Shown piece by piece: positions 17,202 to 25,142 of a stretch of 64,000 bases of DNA; position 1 is the first letter of the stretch, and every line of letters begins with the position of its first letter. The position numbers and the translations under genes were made by a program. The notes under the pieces were generated by a model, which searched no databases, was not told where the DNA came from, and worked only from the letters and a program-made list of their open reading frames with translations. This DNA comes from Haloimpatiens lingqiaonensis (GTDB taxonomy: Bacteria > Bacillota > Clostridia > Clostridiales > Clostridiaceae), in the NCBI RefSeq assembly GCF_044502415.1, contig NZ_CP172402.1; one strand, written 5' to 3'.

Positions 17202-18172
17202 TATTTATCACCTATCCATTCACACCCAACATCTCTTCCTAAGTCGCATGTGTATTCCCATTCTATATTATCTCCAGGTTTGAGAAGATATCTGCTACAG
17301 CCATAGTTTGGAAACCAACCATTAACTTTGTACATCCATCCACTTAAAGCACCACAGTCAAATTCGTATAAGTTATGAATTCCTTTAATATAAACACTGT
17401 TATACATTGGGGTAAATTCGAAATCCATGTGTATTCTGTTTCTGGCCATTTCTCTTGAAAGCACATTGTACACCGATTCTCCTTCGTAATATACGGCTCT
17501 TCTTCTTTTGTATATTACTCCATCACTTGGAACCATGCATTCTTTTCCTTTACGCAAATCCCCCATATTGTTTAATATAGTGTTACATCTTACAGAGAGA
17601 ATGCAATAATGGGCTCTACTAGGGTCTATCTTTACATCTTGAGGTTCAACCGGTGTTGGCATTCCCTCAGGAGTAGGGTCGGTCATATATTTATCTTTTT
17701 TAGTAGAGTCTGTATGCTTATTAGCCTTTGCAACTAATTCCGAATACTTACCATCGCTGGGATTTACTCCAGAAGTTGGCTTTTGAACTAAACTTCTATC
17801 TGCTTTATTTGGATCATCTTTTTTAAATTTGGGTCTTTCCTTGCTGTTCTTTGATGACTTGTTGCTTGAAGTTGATTTACTAGCTGCAGCTTCATTGGCC
17901 TTATTTACTACTTTACTAGCCTCGCTCTTAGCTTTCTCTTCAGCTTTTTCTTTCTCTTTATCAATTGGTTTTGATTTACTCTCCGAGTCCTGTTTACTTT
18001 CTTCAGGAACACTTGAAACTTCAGATTTTCCATTTTCCGCTATTTGAACGATTTTAGCAGCATTTTCAGCATGTTCATCTGGGGTTTCTATCTTAGCACG
18101 AACAACCATTAAACTTATACCCATAAATATAGCTATTACAAAAGCTACTATAGATAATCGTTTTTTTAACAC
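17201..18172 (-). CDS. Membrane-tethered DUF4430 (transcobalamin beta-domain-like) protein
   Basis: 323 residues starting at GTG. An N-terminal membrane segment (residues 6-25, VAFVIAIFMGISLMV) is followed by a charged, Lys/Ser/Glu-rich linker (about 30-180) and a C-terminal DUF4430 domain (about 205-323) with GESVYNVL, the conserved LSGWMYKVNGWFPNYG core and KPGDNIEWEY. DUF4430 resembles the C-terminal beta domain of animal transcobalamin/intrinsic factor. There is no sorting signal, so it should stay anchored in the membrane with the domain on a flexible stalk outside. It sits directly before the ECF T subunit (TAATG overlap), suggesting that it delivers ligand to the transporter. Ligand binding is inferred. 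Confidence 0.85.
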   Translation of the reverse strand: MLKKRLSIVAFVIAIFMGISLMVVRAKIETPDEHAENAAKIVQIAENGKSEVSSVPEESKQDSESKSKPIDKEKEKAEEKAKSEASKVVNKANEAAASKSTSSNKSSKNSKERPKFKKDDPNKADRSLVQKPTSGVNPSDGKYSELVAKANKHTDSTKKDKYMTDPTPEGMPTPVEPQDVKIDPSRAHYCILSVRCNTILNNMGDLRKGKECMVPSDGVIYKRRRAVYYEGESVYNVLSREMARNRIHMDFEFTPMYNSVYIKGIHNLYEFDCGALSGWMYKVNGWFPNYGCSRYLLKPGDNIEWEYTCDLGRDVGCEWIGDK

Positions 18173-18229
18173 TACACTACACCTACCTTACTAATTTAAT
18201 ATATTTCCAAATTTTTTAATTTAAAAATT

Positions 18230-18395
18230 ATTAACCTTCTCTAAAACTTTTTTGCTTTTGTTTTATCTAAAAGTTGTTAATAAAAGTTGTTAACCGTCCC
18301 CAAGTTTTTCTGTTTTTTGTTTTATCTAAAAGTTGTTAACTGTCCCCCAGTTTCTTCTCTTTCTTCTCTAAAAGTTGTTAACTGTCCCCCAGGTT
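18230..18395. repeat. REP-like repeats (three direct copies) inside the corrinoid operon
   Basis: Three copies of AAAGTTGTTAACYGTCCCC, spaced 50-60 bp, occupy the gap between the toroid-protein stop and the DUF4430 gene start. They face the same way, so no long hairpin forms within the block. Confidence 0.85.
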
Positions 18396-18400
18396 TTTGT

Positions 18401-20983
18401 TTACCTTTTCTTTAAAACCAACACTAGTGCTCCACTGCAAATAAATAAAACAGTAACAAGTATAGGTTTTGAATTATCTCCTGTTTTAGGAGTTTCTATA
18501 TTTGTATTGTCTGTATCTGAAGTTCCTTCTTTATCAGTTCCGTTTTGTGAATCATCTAATTGTGCTTTTGAATCTGTACCTGTTTTAAGCTTAGAATCTG
18601 CACTAATGAAATAATCTGAGCAATGATCAATTTCAAATGTTGCTTTTCCATCTTTCACAGCTATTTCATTAACTAATTCAGCCTTTGCTGTTTTTTCATT
18701 GAAATAGTATAAATAATAATTTCCATCTTTCAAATCAACTTCGATAGTTATTTTTGCTTTTCCTGGCAACTTACCTTCATGTGAAAAGCTTAAAACAACA
18801 GCATCTTTTGCCATATCTTTAATTTTTCCATAGTTTTCAGATGTAAATGAAATCTTTGTATTAAAACTAATTTCTGGGTCTGTAATTTCATTTCCCTTAA
18901 AGCTTATTGAATAACCTTTGCCCTCTACAGTTTTATCATTAAAGGTATAAACTTCATCAGAACCCATTATATTTTTAAATACATCGTTTACAATCGTCTT
19001 ATTATTTTCAAGTTCACTTATTACTTTTTCTGCAAATAAAACATCATTATAGTTTTTAACATGCTTTCTATCTTTTTCATTAAGTTTTTGGTATTCAGCC
19101 TTTAACTCCAAAACAGCCTTTTTATCCTTTAAAGTTACATTCATAGGATATATTTCACTAAAAATTCTATTATCAAGTTCTCTTACCTTAGCTTCAATTT
19201 CTTCTATCTTTTTCATTAATGACTCTAATTTTTCACAGCCAGCTTTCTTATCTGGTAAATCTGGTAATGATTTTAGAGCAATTAAAAGTTGAGAAACATT
19301 ATTTTTATCATCAAGTCCAATATCACTTGGTAATCTGTCAATATTATCTAAAATTAATTTTAGTTTAGCGAGATTTTCTTTTTCTAATTCTTCTTTAAGT
19401 TCCTTAAGTTTCTTATTTGCATTATTCAATTTTTCAATATTTGTTACCTTTTTCTTGTCAGTATCGCTTAGTTTATTAAACTTATCATTTATTTCTACTA
19501 TTTTTTTCTCATCAGCTAATGTAATTTTTTCTGGAAGATTATTTATAGCATTTATTACATCATTTACCATAGCTTCATCTGATACCATAATATTAATTTC
19601 ATATTTTTTTACTTCATTTTGTCTATTTTTTATTTCAATCTGTATTTTTTCTCCATCTACGGCCTTTATTTCAGAATTTACTGGTATACTGCTTGTATCA
19701 TAAGGACCCATTGGTATATTTACGAAGCTAAAACTCTTTACATTGGATGGAATTTCAAGAGAATAGCTTTGCTTATCTTTATCAAGGGCTATGTTGTAAT
19801 TATTTCCATTGCCCTTTATAATGAATTCCTTTTGATTGGTTTCTGAACGAAAATCATATAGGTTTCTCATATTATTTCTTAAACGCCAGTAAGATACCAA
19901 ACCATAAAGTGTCTGTTCTGTTGCCATACTATTTGATGCATCAGGTTTAGAGCTTGGATTTTCAGGATCATATTTATATGAGTGTAAAAATCCTCCGTCT
20001 CTATCATTTCTATATTTCATTATTCCATCAATTAATGTTTTTCCATTTTTTATAAATCTTGAATCTTTCTCGCAGTCAATTCCAACAGAACACAATGCAG
20101 TAAGAATTTGAACCGTACTTTCTACATTTTCAGTTCCCCAACTAAAATAATCACCATCATTATTTTGTCTTTTACCCATTAAGTCCAGACCTTCATCTAT
20201 AATTTGCTTTATAGTTTTACTGCACTCTATATAATTTCCTTGTGCATCCTTAATGTGTTTTGATTTATATGTGTACACTTTATCACTGTTATAATATGGT
20301 GCTAAGGCTTGTATAGACATGCCTGTTATATCTATATCAGATACCTCTCCCCAAAGGGCAAATCCACCATCTGCTAATTGTTCCTCAAGTATTGCTTTTA
20401 TGATATCATCTCTTGTATATTTAGCTCCATCTGGGACCTCGTATCTCATACTATCCATTGAAATAAGGGCCCAAATAGCTCCATTTATACCCTGTCCCTT
20501 AATTCCTCTTTTTGTAACACAATTATAACTACCATCTGCAATTAAATTTATAGGCTTGCCATTTGGATCAGTTCCAATTTTTGTAGGATCTCCACCCATA
20601 GCAAGAACTGCCAAAGAAATTCTATGCCACTCAGTACCTTTCACAGGGTGTAATTTACCTCTATCCTTATATCTTTCAGTAATATTTTTTTCTATGGCAG
20701 AAAGATATGCAGCATAATCATCTTTATATCCATATCTTCCAATACCTATTGGAAACCAATCACCAGGTGTGGTTCCTGCCATCTTTAAGAATTCAGGATT
20801 TAATAGTTTTTCATTTCCTTGCTTTGCCCATTTTATTATTCCTTCAATAGTTTCTTCTAGCTTTGCATTAGAAATAGAATTAACTTTTGCTTCCTTTGCA
20901 AAAACATTAGTAGTCATTCCAAGTATCATAAATATTGAAAGCATAATACTTAGTAACCTTTGTTTAATTTTCAAAACATACAC
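18401..20983 (-). CDS. Wall-anchored alpha/alpha-toroid surface protein (transcobalamin alpha-domain-like)
   Basis: 860 residues. Signal peptide (LLSIMLSIFMILGMTTNVFA); then about residues 30-360 a helical toroid of the prenyltransferase/terpene-cyclase repeat fold (QLADGGFALWGEVSD, ESTVQILTALCSVG, NSMATEQTLYGLVSYW), without the DxDD motif of real cyclases; a Cadherin-like/immunoglobulin-like stretch; helical repeats with LPxxITLxDxxKV motifs (about 480-660); and a C-terminal sorting signal TPKTGD, hydrophobic helix and KKR. The same toroid fold forms the alpha domain of animal cobalamin carriers. It lies in a cobalamin-riboswitch operon next to a sortase gene. The first codon is GTG at 20983; a TTG three codons on is better spaced from GAGGGG. 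A corrinoid-binding role is inferred; homology-based tools may misname it a squalene cyclase. Confidence 0.85.
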   Translation of the reverse strand: MYVLKIKQRLLSIMLSIFMILGMTTNVFAKEAKVNSISNAKLEETIEGIIKWAKQGNEKLLNPEFLKMAGTTPGDWFPIGIGRYGYKDDYAAYLSAIEKNITERYKDRGKLHPVKGTEWHRISLAVLAMGGDPTKIGTDPNGKPINLIADGSYNCVTKRGIKGQGINGAIWALISMDSMRYEVPDGAKYTRDDIIKAILEEQLADGGFALWGEVSDIDITGMSIQALAPYYNSDKVYTYKSKHIKDAQGNYIECSKTIKQIIDEGLDLMGKRQNNDGDYFSWGTENVESTVQILTALCSVGIDCEKDSRFIKNGKTLIDGIMKYRNDRDGGFLHSYKYDPENPSSKPDASNSMATEQTLYGLVSYWRLRNNMRNLYDFRSETNQKEFIIKGNGNNYNIALDKDKQSYSLEIPSNVKSFSFVNIPMGPYDTSSIPVNSEIKAVDGEKIQIEIKNRQNEVKKYEINIMVSDEAMVNDVINAINNLPEKITLADEKKIVEINDKFNKLSDTDKKKVTNIEKLNNANKKLKELKEELEKENLAKLKLILDNIDRLPSDIGLDDKNNVSQLLIALKSLPDLPDKKAGCEKLESLMKKIEEIEAKVRELDNRIFSEIYPMNVTLKDKKAVLELKAEYQKLNEKDRKHVKNYNDVLFAEKVISELENNKTIVNDVFKNIMGSDEVYTFNDKTVEGKGYSISFKGNEITDPEISFNTKISFTSENYGKIKDMAKDAVVLSFSHEGKLPGKAKITIEVDLKDGNYYLYYFNEKTAKAELVNEIAVKDGKATFEIDHCSDYFISADSKLKTGTDSKAQLDDSQNGTDKEGTSDTDNTNIETPKTGDNSKPILVTVLFICSGALVLVLKKR

Positions 20984-21037
20984 TTCCCCTCTAATTTATT
21001 GCTATGTCAACACAAAAATGTATTAATTATGCCCCTA

Positions 21038-21796
21038 TTATTCAGCTTTAATTAACTTTCCTTGAACTACAAGCCTAGCATTTTCCCACTCATATGCACA
21101 GGTAGACAAAGTAATCATTGTATCCTTACAATTAAATTCAACATCTTTAAAATACAATGCTGAGCTTTTGATTAATTTTAAATAATTGCTCAATTCTTCA
21201 TCATTATGAAAATAAATTTTTCTATAATCAAAGTCTGAATTTACAACAAAAACAGAGAAAATTTCAAATTTATATTCTTTAGGAAGAATAACTAAGTCTA
21301 CCATTGGATTATTCTTACAGAACTCTTCCTTTTTAAAAAGTTTTAAATCTGCAAACATGCTTCCATCCTTCATGTTATGTCCATATAAAATTATGTTCTG
21401 TCCAGCTAGGCTATTATTGTTCAATTTATTTCTGTAATCAATAAAAATAGTTCCATACTTACTTTTATTCTTTTTAATATCATGTTTAATATAGAATTCA
21501 TTATTATCACATTGAACTATTGGATAGTTAATTTTACTGTTGTTAATCTTTATAATCCCTTTTATATCACTATTTATATGGGTTAAGCTTTGCATAACAT
21601 CGCTGTTTTCACTCTTATTGTTTGAGCCATTTTTGATTATTTGAGAAAGTTTTTTAGATAAATCATCATTTAATTTTTTATTATAGTAATATTCATATCC
21701 CATATAAACAAGGCTTGCTGCCGAAAGGACAAAAGCTATTAGTGCAATTAAAAATACCAGCTTTCTACCTTTCTTAACCTCTCGCTCAAATATCAT
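21038..21796 (-). CDS. Class B sortase
   Basis: A 252-residue membrane-anchored transpeptidase that links secreted proteins to peptidoglycan. One N-terminal membrane segment (VFLIALIAFVLSAASLVYMG), then the sortase fold with catalytic His in ILYGHNMKDGSMF, Cys in the motif TLSTCAYEW and Arg in NARLVVQGKL, all typical of class B (SrtB). ATG 21796 was chosen over an upstream TTG because AAAGGGG lies six bases before it. It sits between the two genes whose products end in the same TPKTGD signal, which makes them the likely dedicated substrates. Confidence 0.95.
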   Translation of the reverse strand: MIFEREVKKGRKLVFLIALIAFVLSAASLVYMGYEYYYNKKLNDDLSKKLSQIIKNGSNNKSENSDVMQSLTHINSDIKGIIKINNSKINYPIVQCDNNEFYIKHDIKKNKSKYGTIFIDYRNKLNNNSLAGQNIILYGHNMKDGSMFADLKLFKKEEFCKNNPMVDLVILPKEYKFEIFSVFVVNSDFDYRKIYFHNDEELSNYLKLIKSSALYFKDVEFNCKDTMITLSTCAYEWENARLVVQGKLIKAE

Positions 21797-21897
21797 ATTT
21801 AACCCCTTTCTCAAAACTAATCAAAAATCTTTGCTCTATATTTCTTTTGTTCTATATTTCTTTAGGACACCAAAGTTTTTATTATAAATTTATATTT

Positions 21898-24366
21898 TTA
21901 TTGTAATTTTTTCTTTTTTGAAACACTCAAAACTACTAATGCTACTAAAGCTGTAGTAAACACAATGCTCATCATAAGAATAGGTGACTTATCACCAGTT
22001 TTAGGTGTTTCTGCAATTTCTTCTGATTTAGTTGTGTTTTCAGTTTCTGCAGTTTTATCTGTTTTAGGTGTCTCTAGCGTTTCACCTGGTTTTTGTGTTA
22101 TATCTTTGCCCTGATTATCTACTGGCTTAGTACTTAATTTAGGAACTGTAACTTTACATGTAGCAGTGAACTTGCCAACTTTTGCAGTAATAACTGCCTC
22201 CCCTGCTTTTAAAGCTGTTACCTTTCCATCTTTTACAGTTACAACCGTATCATCGGAACTTGTCCATTGTACAGTTTTATCATCTGTGGTATTTTCTTCT
22301 TTATAAATAACTATTAAATTTTCTTGTGCACTTTTATCTAATACTAAAGATGTAATGTTAAGTGATATACCAGTCAAAGGAATTTTTAAATCTTGAATTT
22401 TTTTAATTGCATTATTTAACTTTTCAGCATTTGTCACCTTTTTCTGATCACTAACACTTAATTCATCAAATTCTTTCTTTATTTCCATGACCTTTTCTTC
22501 ATCTTTTAATGTAACCTCTTCTGGTAAACTATCTATATCTTTTATTATTTTTTGTAAATTTTTATTAAGCTCTTCAATCTTTTCTATTGCTTTGTTTAAC
22601 TTTTCAGCATTTGTTACCTTTTTCTTATCAGCGCTGCTTAACATATCAAATTGCTTCTTTATTTCCATAACTTTTTCTTCATCATCTAATATAATATTTT
22701 CTGGTAAATTATCTATATCTTTTATTAACTTCTTTACAACTCCATTAAGTTCTTCAATCTTTTTAATTGCATTGTTTAGTTTTTCAACATTTGTTATACC
22801 TTTCTGCACATCACTACTTAACTTATCAAAGTTTGCCTTTACTGCCATAACCTTTTCCTGGTCATCTAATGTGATGTTCTCTGGTAAATTATCTATCTCT
22901 TCTATTACAAGCTCTTGAATCTTTTTAATTGCATTGTTTAACTTTTCAGCATTTGTCACTTTTTTCTGATCACTAACACTTAATTTATCAAATGCTATCT
23001 TCACTTCCATAACTTTTTCTTCATCTTTTAATGTAATATCTTCTGGTAAATTATCTATCTCTTTTATTACATTCTGTAAAATTTCTTTTAGTTCTTCAAT
23101 TTTCTTAATGGCATTATTTAACTTTTCAATATTTGTTATTTCCTTTTGAGCATCGGTAGTTAGTTTATCAAAATTCTCTTTTATTTTCATAACTTTTTCT
23201 TGGTCATCTAATGTAATGTTTTGTGGTAAATTTTCTATATCTTTGATAACAAGTTTTTGTAGTTCAAATTCTTTTATAACTTTATCTAATTTCATAGAAA
23301 TTTCATCTACAGACTTTTGCGTAGCATCTAATTGAACAGCTATTTTATTTGCCTCGTCATATACTGACTTAACCCAAGCTTTTTTTAATATTTCTCCTTT
23401 ATTCTTTGCAGAATTTATAGAAGAAATTACTGACATCAATCTATCTTTATTAGACACCTCGTAATAGTCAGTGTTTGAACCACCCATGGCATAGCCGCCA
23501 CCTATATCTGCACCATAGCCATATAAAGTGAATTGTACACGAATTACATCTCCATCAACTGGATAAGAATCAGCAAAGCCTACATTTGGAAATACATTAT
23601 TTAGAGCATACATCCAACCAGACATATATGTGTAATCAAACTCCCCTAAGCATTTAGGATCATATAATTCATCTGTGGGCCAGTTTCCCTTATCTTCTAA
23701 AATTTTCTTTAGTCTTTCAGGCACTTTATCCTCAATATTCACAGGAGGATTTAAAGGTTGTATTTTATCTTCATCTTTACATCCATAATCAAGTTCTCCC
23801 CCATCTCCTATTGTAGATAGATAAAAACTGCTCTCTAATTTTCCAGTACGGTTATAGGAATAACCATGTTCAGTTAAAAGTCGATCTAATGCTTGCGCTG
23901 AATTCTCTCCTTCATAAATAGGAACCTTTGTAGGTTCAATTATAAAACCTCTGCCAATGGTCAATCCTTCCACTGTCCAAGTGGCGTAACCAATCAATTC
24001 TCCCTTAGCAGCTTTTTTATATATAATGTTATAGGTTTTAGTTGCTTCGATATCACCTGAAAAGGCTCTTACAACAACTGTATTTTTACCCTCTTGAGTA
24101 AATTTAAGCGTATAGCTTGTTTTATTTTGGTCATCCCAGTTTTGATTTACCTTTTCTCCATTTAGGGTAACTTCACTTGATATTTTTTGTCCATCTAATC
24201 TAGCAATAACATCAAAGGTTTTTTTACTACCTTTTAGTGTAACCCCATCAGTTAATGTGGTTTCTAAAGAAATCTGCCCTTTTTCAGCCGCATAGACTGA
24301 TGGTGGAACTGCTATTATCATCATGAACAATGATAGCAACAGCGCCACAACTTTCTTAAGTTTCAT
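21898..24366 (-). CDS. Wall-anchored DUF4430 surface protein with helical repeats and Big_2 domain
   Basis: 822 residues, first gene behind the cobalamin riboswitch. Signal peptide ending VPPSVYAA; an Ig-like stretch (about 30-115); a DUF4430 domain (about 120-290) with GENSAQALDRLL and the core YMSGWMYALNNVFPNVG; five roughly 50-residue helical repeats of the form NLPENITLDDQEKVM...KLNNAIKKI (about 370-650); a Big_2 bacterial Ig-like domain (LTGISLNITSLVLD...KAGEAVITAKVG); then TPKTGD, a hydrophobic helix and KKKK, a sorting signal. DUF4430 resembles the beta domain of transcobalamin. The protein is inferred to hold corrinoid at the cell surface, the helical repeats acting as a stalk. AGGGGGGAATATGAA precedes the ATG. 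Confidence 0.87.
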   Translation of the reverse strand: MKLKKVVALLLSLFMMIIAVPPSVYAAEKGQISLETTLTDGVTLKGSKKTFDVIARLDGQKISSEVTLNGEKVNQNWDDQNKTSYTLKFTQEGKNTVVVRAFSGDIEATKTYNIIYKKAAKGELIGYATWTVEGLTIGRGFIIEPTKVPIYEGENSAQALDRLLTEHGYSYNRTGKLESSFYLSTIGDGGELDYGCKDEDKIQPLNPPVNIEDKVPERLKKILEDKGNWPTDELYDPKCLGEFDYTYMSGWMYALNNVFPNVGFADSYPVDGDVIRVQFTLYGYGADIGGGYAMGGSNTDYYEVSNKDRLMSVISSINSAKNKGEILKKAWVKSVYDEANKIAVQLDATQKSVDEISMKLDKVIKEFELQKLVIKDIENLPQNITLDDQEKVMKIKENFDKLTTDAQKEITNIEKLNNAIKKIEELKEILQNVIKEIDNLPEDITLKDEEKVMEVKIAFDKLSVSDQKKVTNAEKLNNAIKKIQELVIEEIDNLPENITLDDQEKVMAVKANFDKLSSDVQKGITNVEKLNNAIKKIEELNGVVKKLIKDIDNLPENIILDDEEKVMEIKKQFDMLSSADKKKVTNAEKLNKAIEKIEELNKNLQKIIKDIDSLPEEVTLKDEEKVMEIKKEFDELSVSDQKKVTNAEKLNNAIKKIQDLKIPLTGISLNITSLVLDKSAQENLIVIYKEENTTDDKTVQWTSSDDTVVTVKDGKVTALKAGEAVITAKVGKFTATCKVTVPKLSTKPVDNQGKDITQKPGETLETPKTDKTAETENTTKSEEIAETPKTGDKSPILMMSIVFTTALVALVVLSVSKKKKLQ

Positions 24367-24396
24367 TTCATATTCCCCCCTATAAAAATCTAAATT

Positions 24397-24531
24397 ATAA
24401 ACAGAGCTCTTAGCTTCAGATGGAGTTTTTACTCCAACTGAAGGTTAGAGATCGTTATCCAGGGACGTAGCTGCCGTTATCTCCCACTTTGTTAGAAGTG
24501 GGAGTGTTACGGCAGGTAGTCATGGGATAAA
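24397..24531. repeat. 135-bp structured dispersed element, copy 2
   Basis: Same element as at 11062, from ATAAACAGAG to GGATAAA. It lies in the leader of the surface-protein gene, between the riboswitch terminator and the ribosome site, ending about 15 bases from the latter. On the transcribed (minus) strand it would add two hairpins to the mRNA. Confidence 0.9.
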
Positions 24532-24536
24532 TAAAA

Positions 24537-24565
24537 AAAAGAGAACCACAATTCGGTTCTCTTTT
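24537..24565 (-). terminator. Riboswitch-controlled terminator of the corrinoid operon
   Basis: The minus strand reads AAAAGAGAACC, a six-base loop, GGTTCTCTTTTTTTT: an 11-bp stem with a T-run, about 115 bases after the cobalamin aptamer. It is the expected OFF-switch expression platform. Confidence 0.9.
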
Positions 24566-24674
24566 AAACAGATTATTAAAAAATTAATTGTAAACAATAA
24601 GTATTCTCAATAATACTTATTACTTGCACAAAAATAATCAAGCTAAAATCCCACCGATATTGCTTAATAAAAAA

Positions 24675-24845
24675 ACATAAGGCAGGTCTCCTGACTTGAA
24701 ATCATCCTACTAACTTAAAGTCTTCCCAGTTTTACCAGTGACTAAGAACATTAAAATATGTTCTTTTATAAGTTTTCGTCTTTCTCACAGTAGCGGGGGC
24801 TGTTATGGTCTTTCACCATATTCCCTTTTAATGTACGTTTTAATG
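24675..24845 (-). ncRNA. Cobalamin riboswitch
   Basis: The minus strand contains, in order, a 5' AAAAGGGAATATGGTGAAAGACC element, the B12 box ACAGCCCCCGCTACTGTGA, the internal CACTGGTAAAACTGGGAAG helix region and the 3' AAGTCAGGAGACCTGCC. These are the conserved blocks of the AdoCbl/cobalamin class. An intrinsic terminator follows, then the surface-protein gene at 24366. Cobalamin binding should therefore reduce transcription of the whole locus down to the ECF genes. Confidence 0.96.
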
Positions 24846-24985
24846 TACAACCCTACATTTGACTATTTAATTTTAATCATTCAAGTTCATTATATATCTT
24901 ATGTATCCATAATACAATATATTTTGAAATATTTATCTTTTATGTTTTTTCAATGACATTATTGGAAATTTAAATAGAGAAAACT

Positions 24986-25073
24986 GGGGACGGTTAAGTT
25001 TTTTATTGTTACTTTTACTTTTTTTAGTTATTTTATTACTCTTATTTAAGCTCAAAACTTCTTAACCGTCCCC
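24986..25073. repeat. REP-like inverted pair between the riboswitch and glnS
   Basis: GGGGACGGTTAAG and its exact inverse CTTAACCGTCCCC face each other across about 60 bp. Confidence 0.85.
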
Positions 25074-25112
25074 TATCTTTTACCTATCTTTTTCCTATCT
25101 TTTAAAATAAAA

Positions 25113-25135
25113 AGTGCCGAGAAAAACTCGACACT
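25113..25135 (-). terminator. Intrinsic terminator of glnS
   Basis: The minus strand reads AGTGTCGAG, five bases, CTCGGCACT, TTTTTATTTT, starting eight bases after the glnS stop. Confidence 0.9.
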
Positions 25136-25142
25136 CTTATTT

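Noticed and set aside
18401..20983. Squalene/terpene cyclase or prenyltransferase enzyme
   Set aside because: The toroid repeats are present, but no DxDD-type catalytic motif is seen, and the protein is secreted and wall-anchored in a cobalamin-regulated operon.
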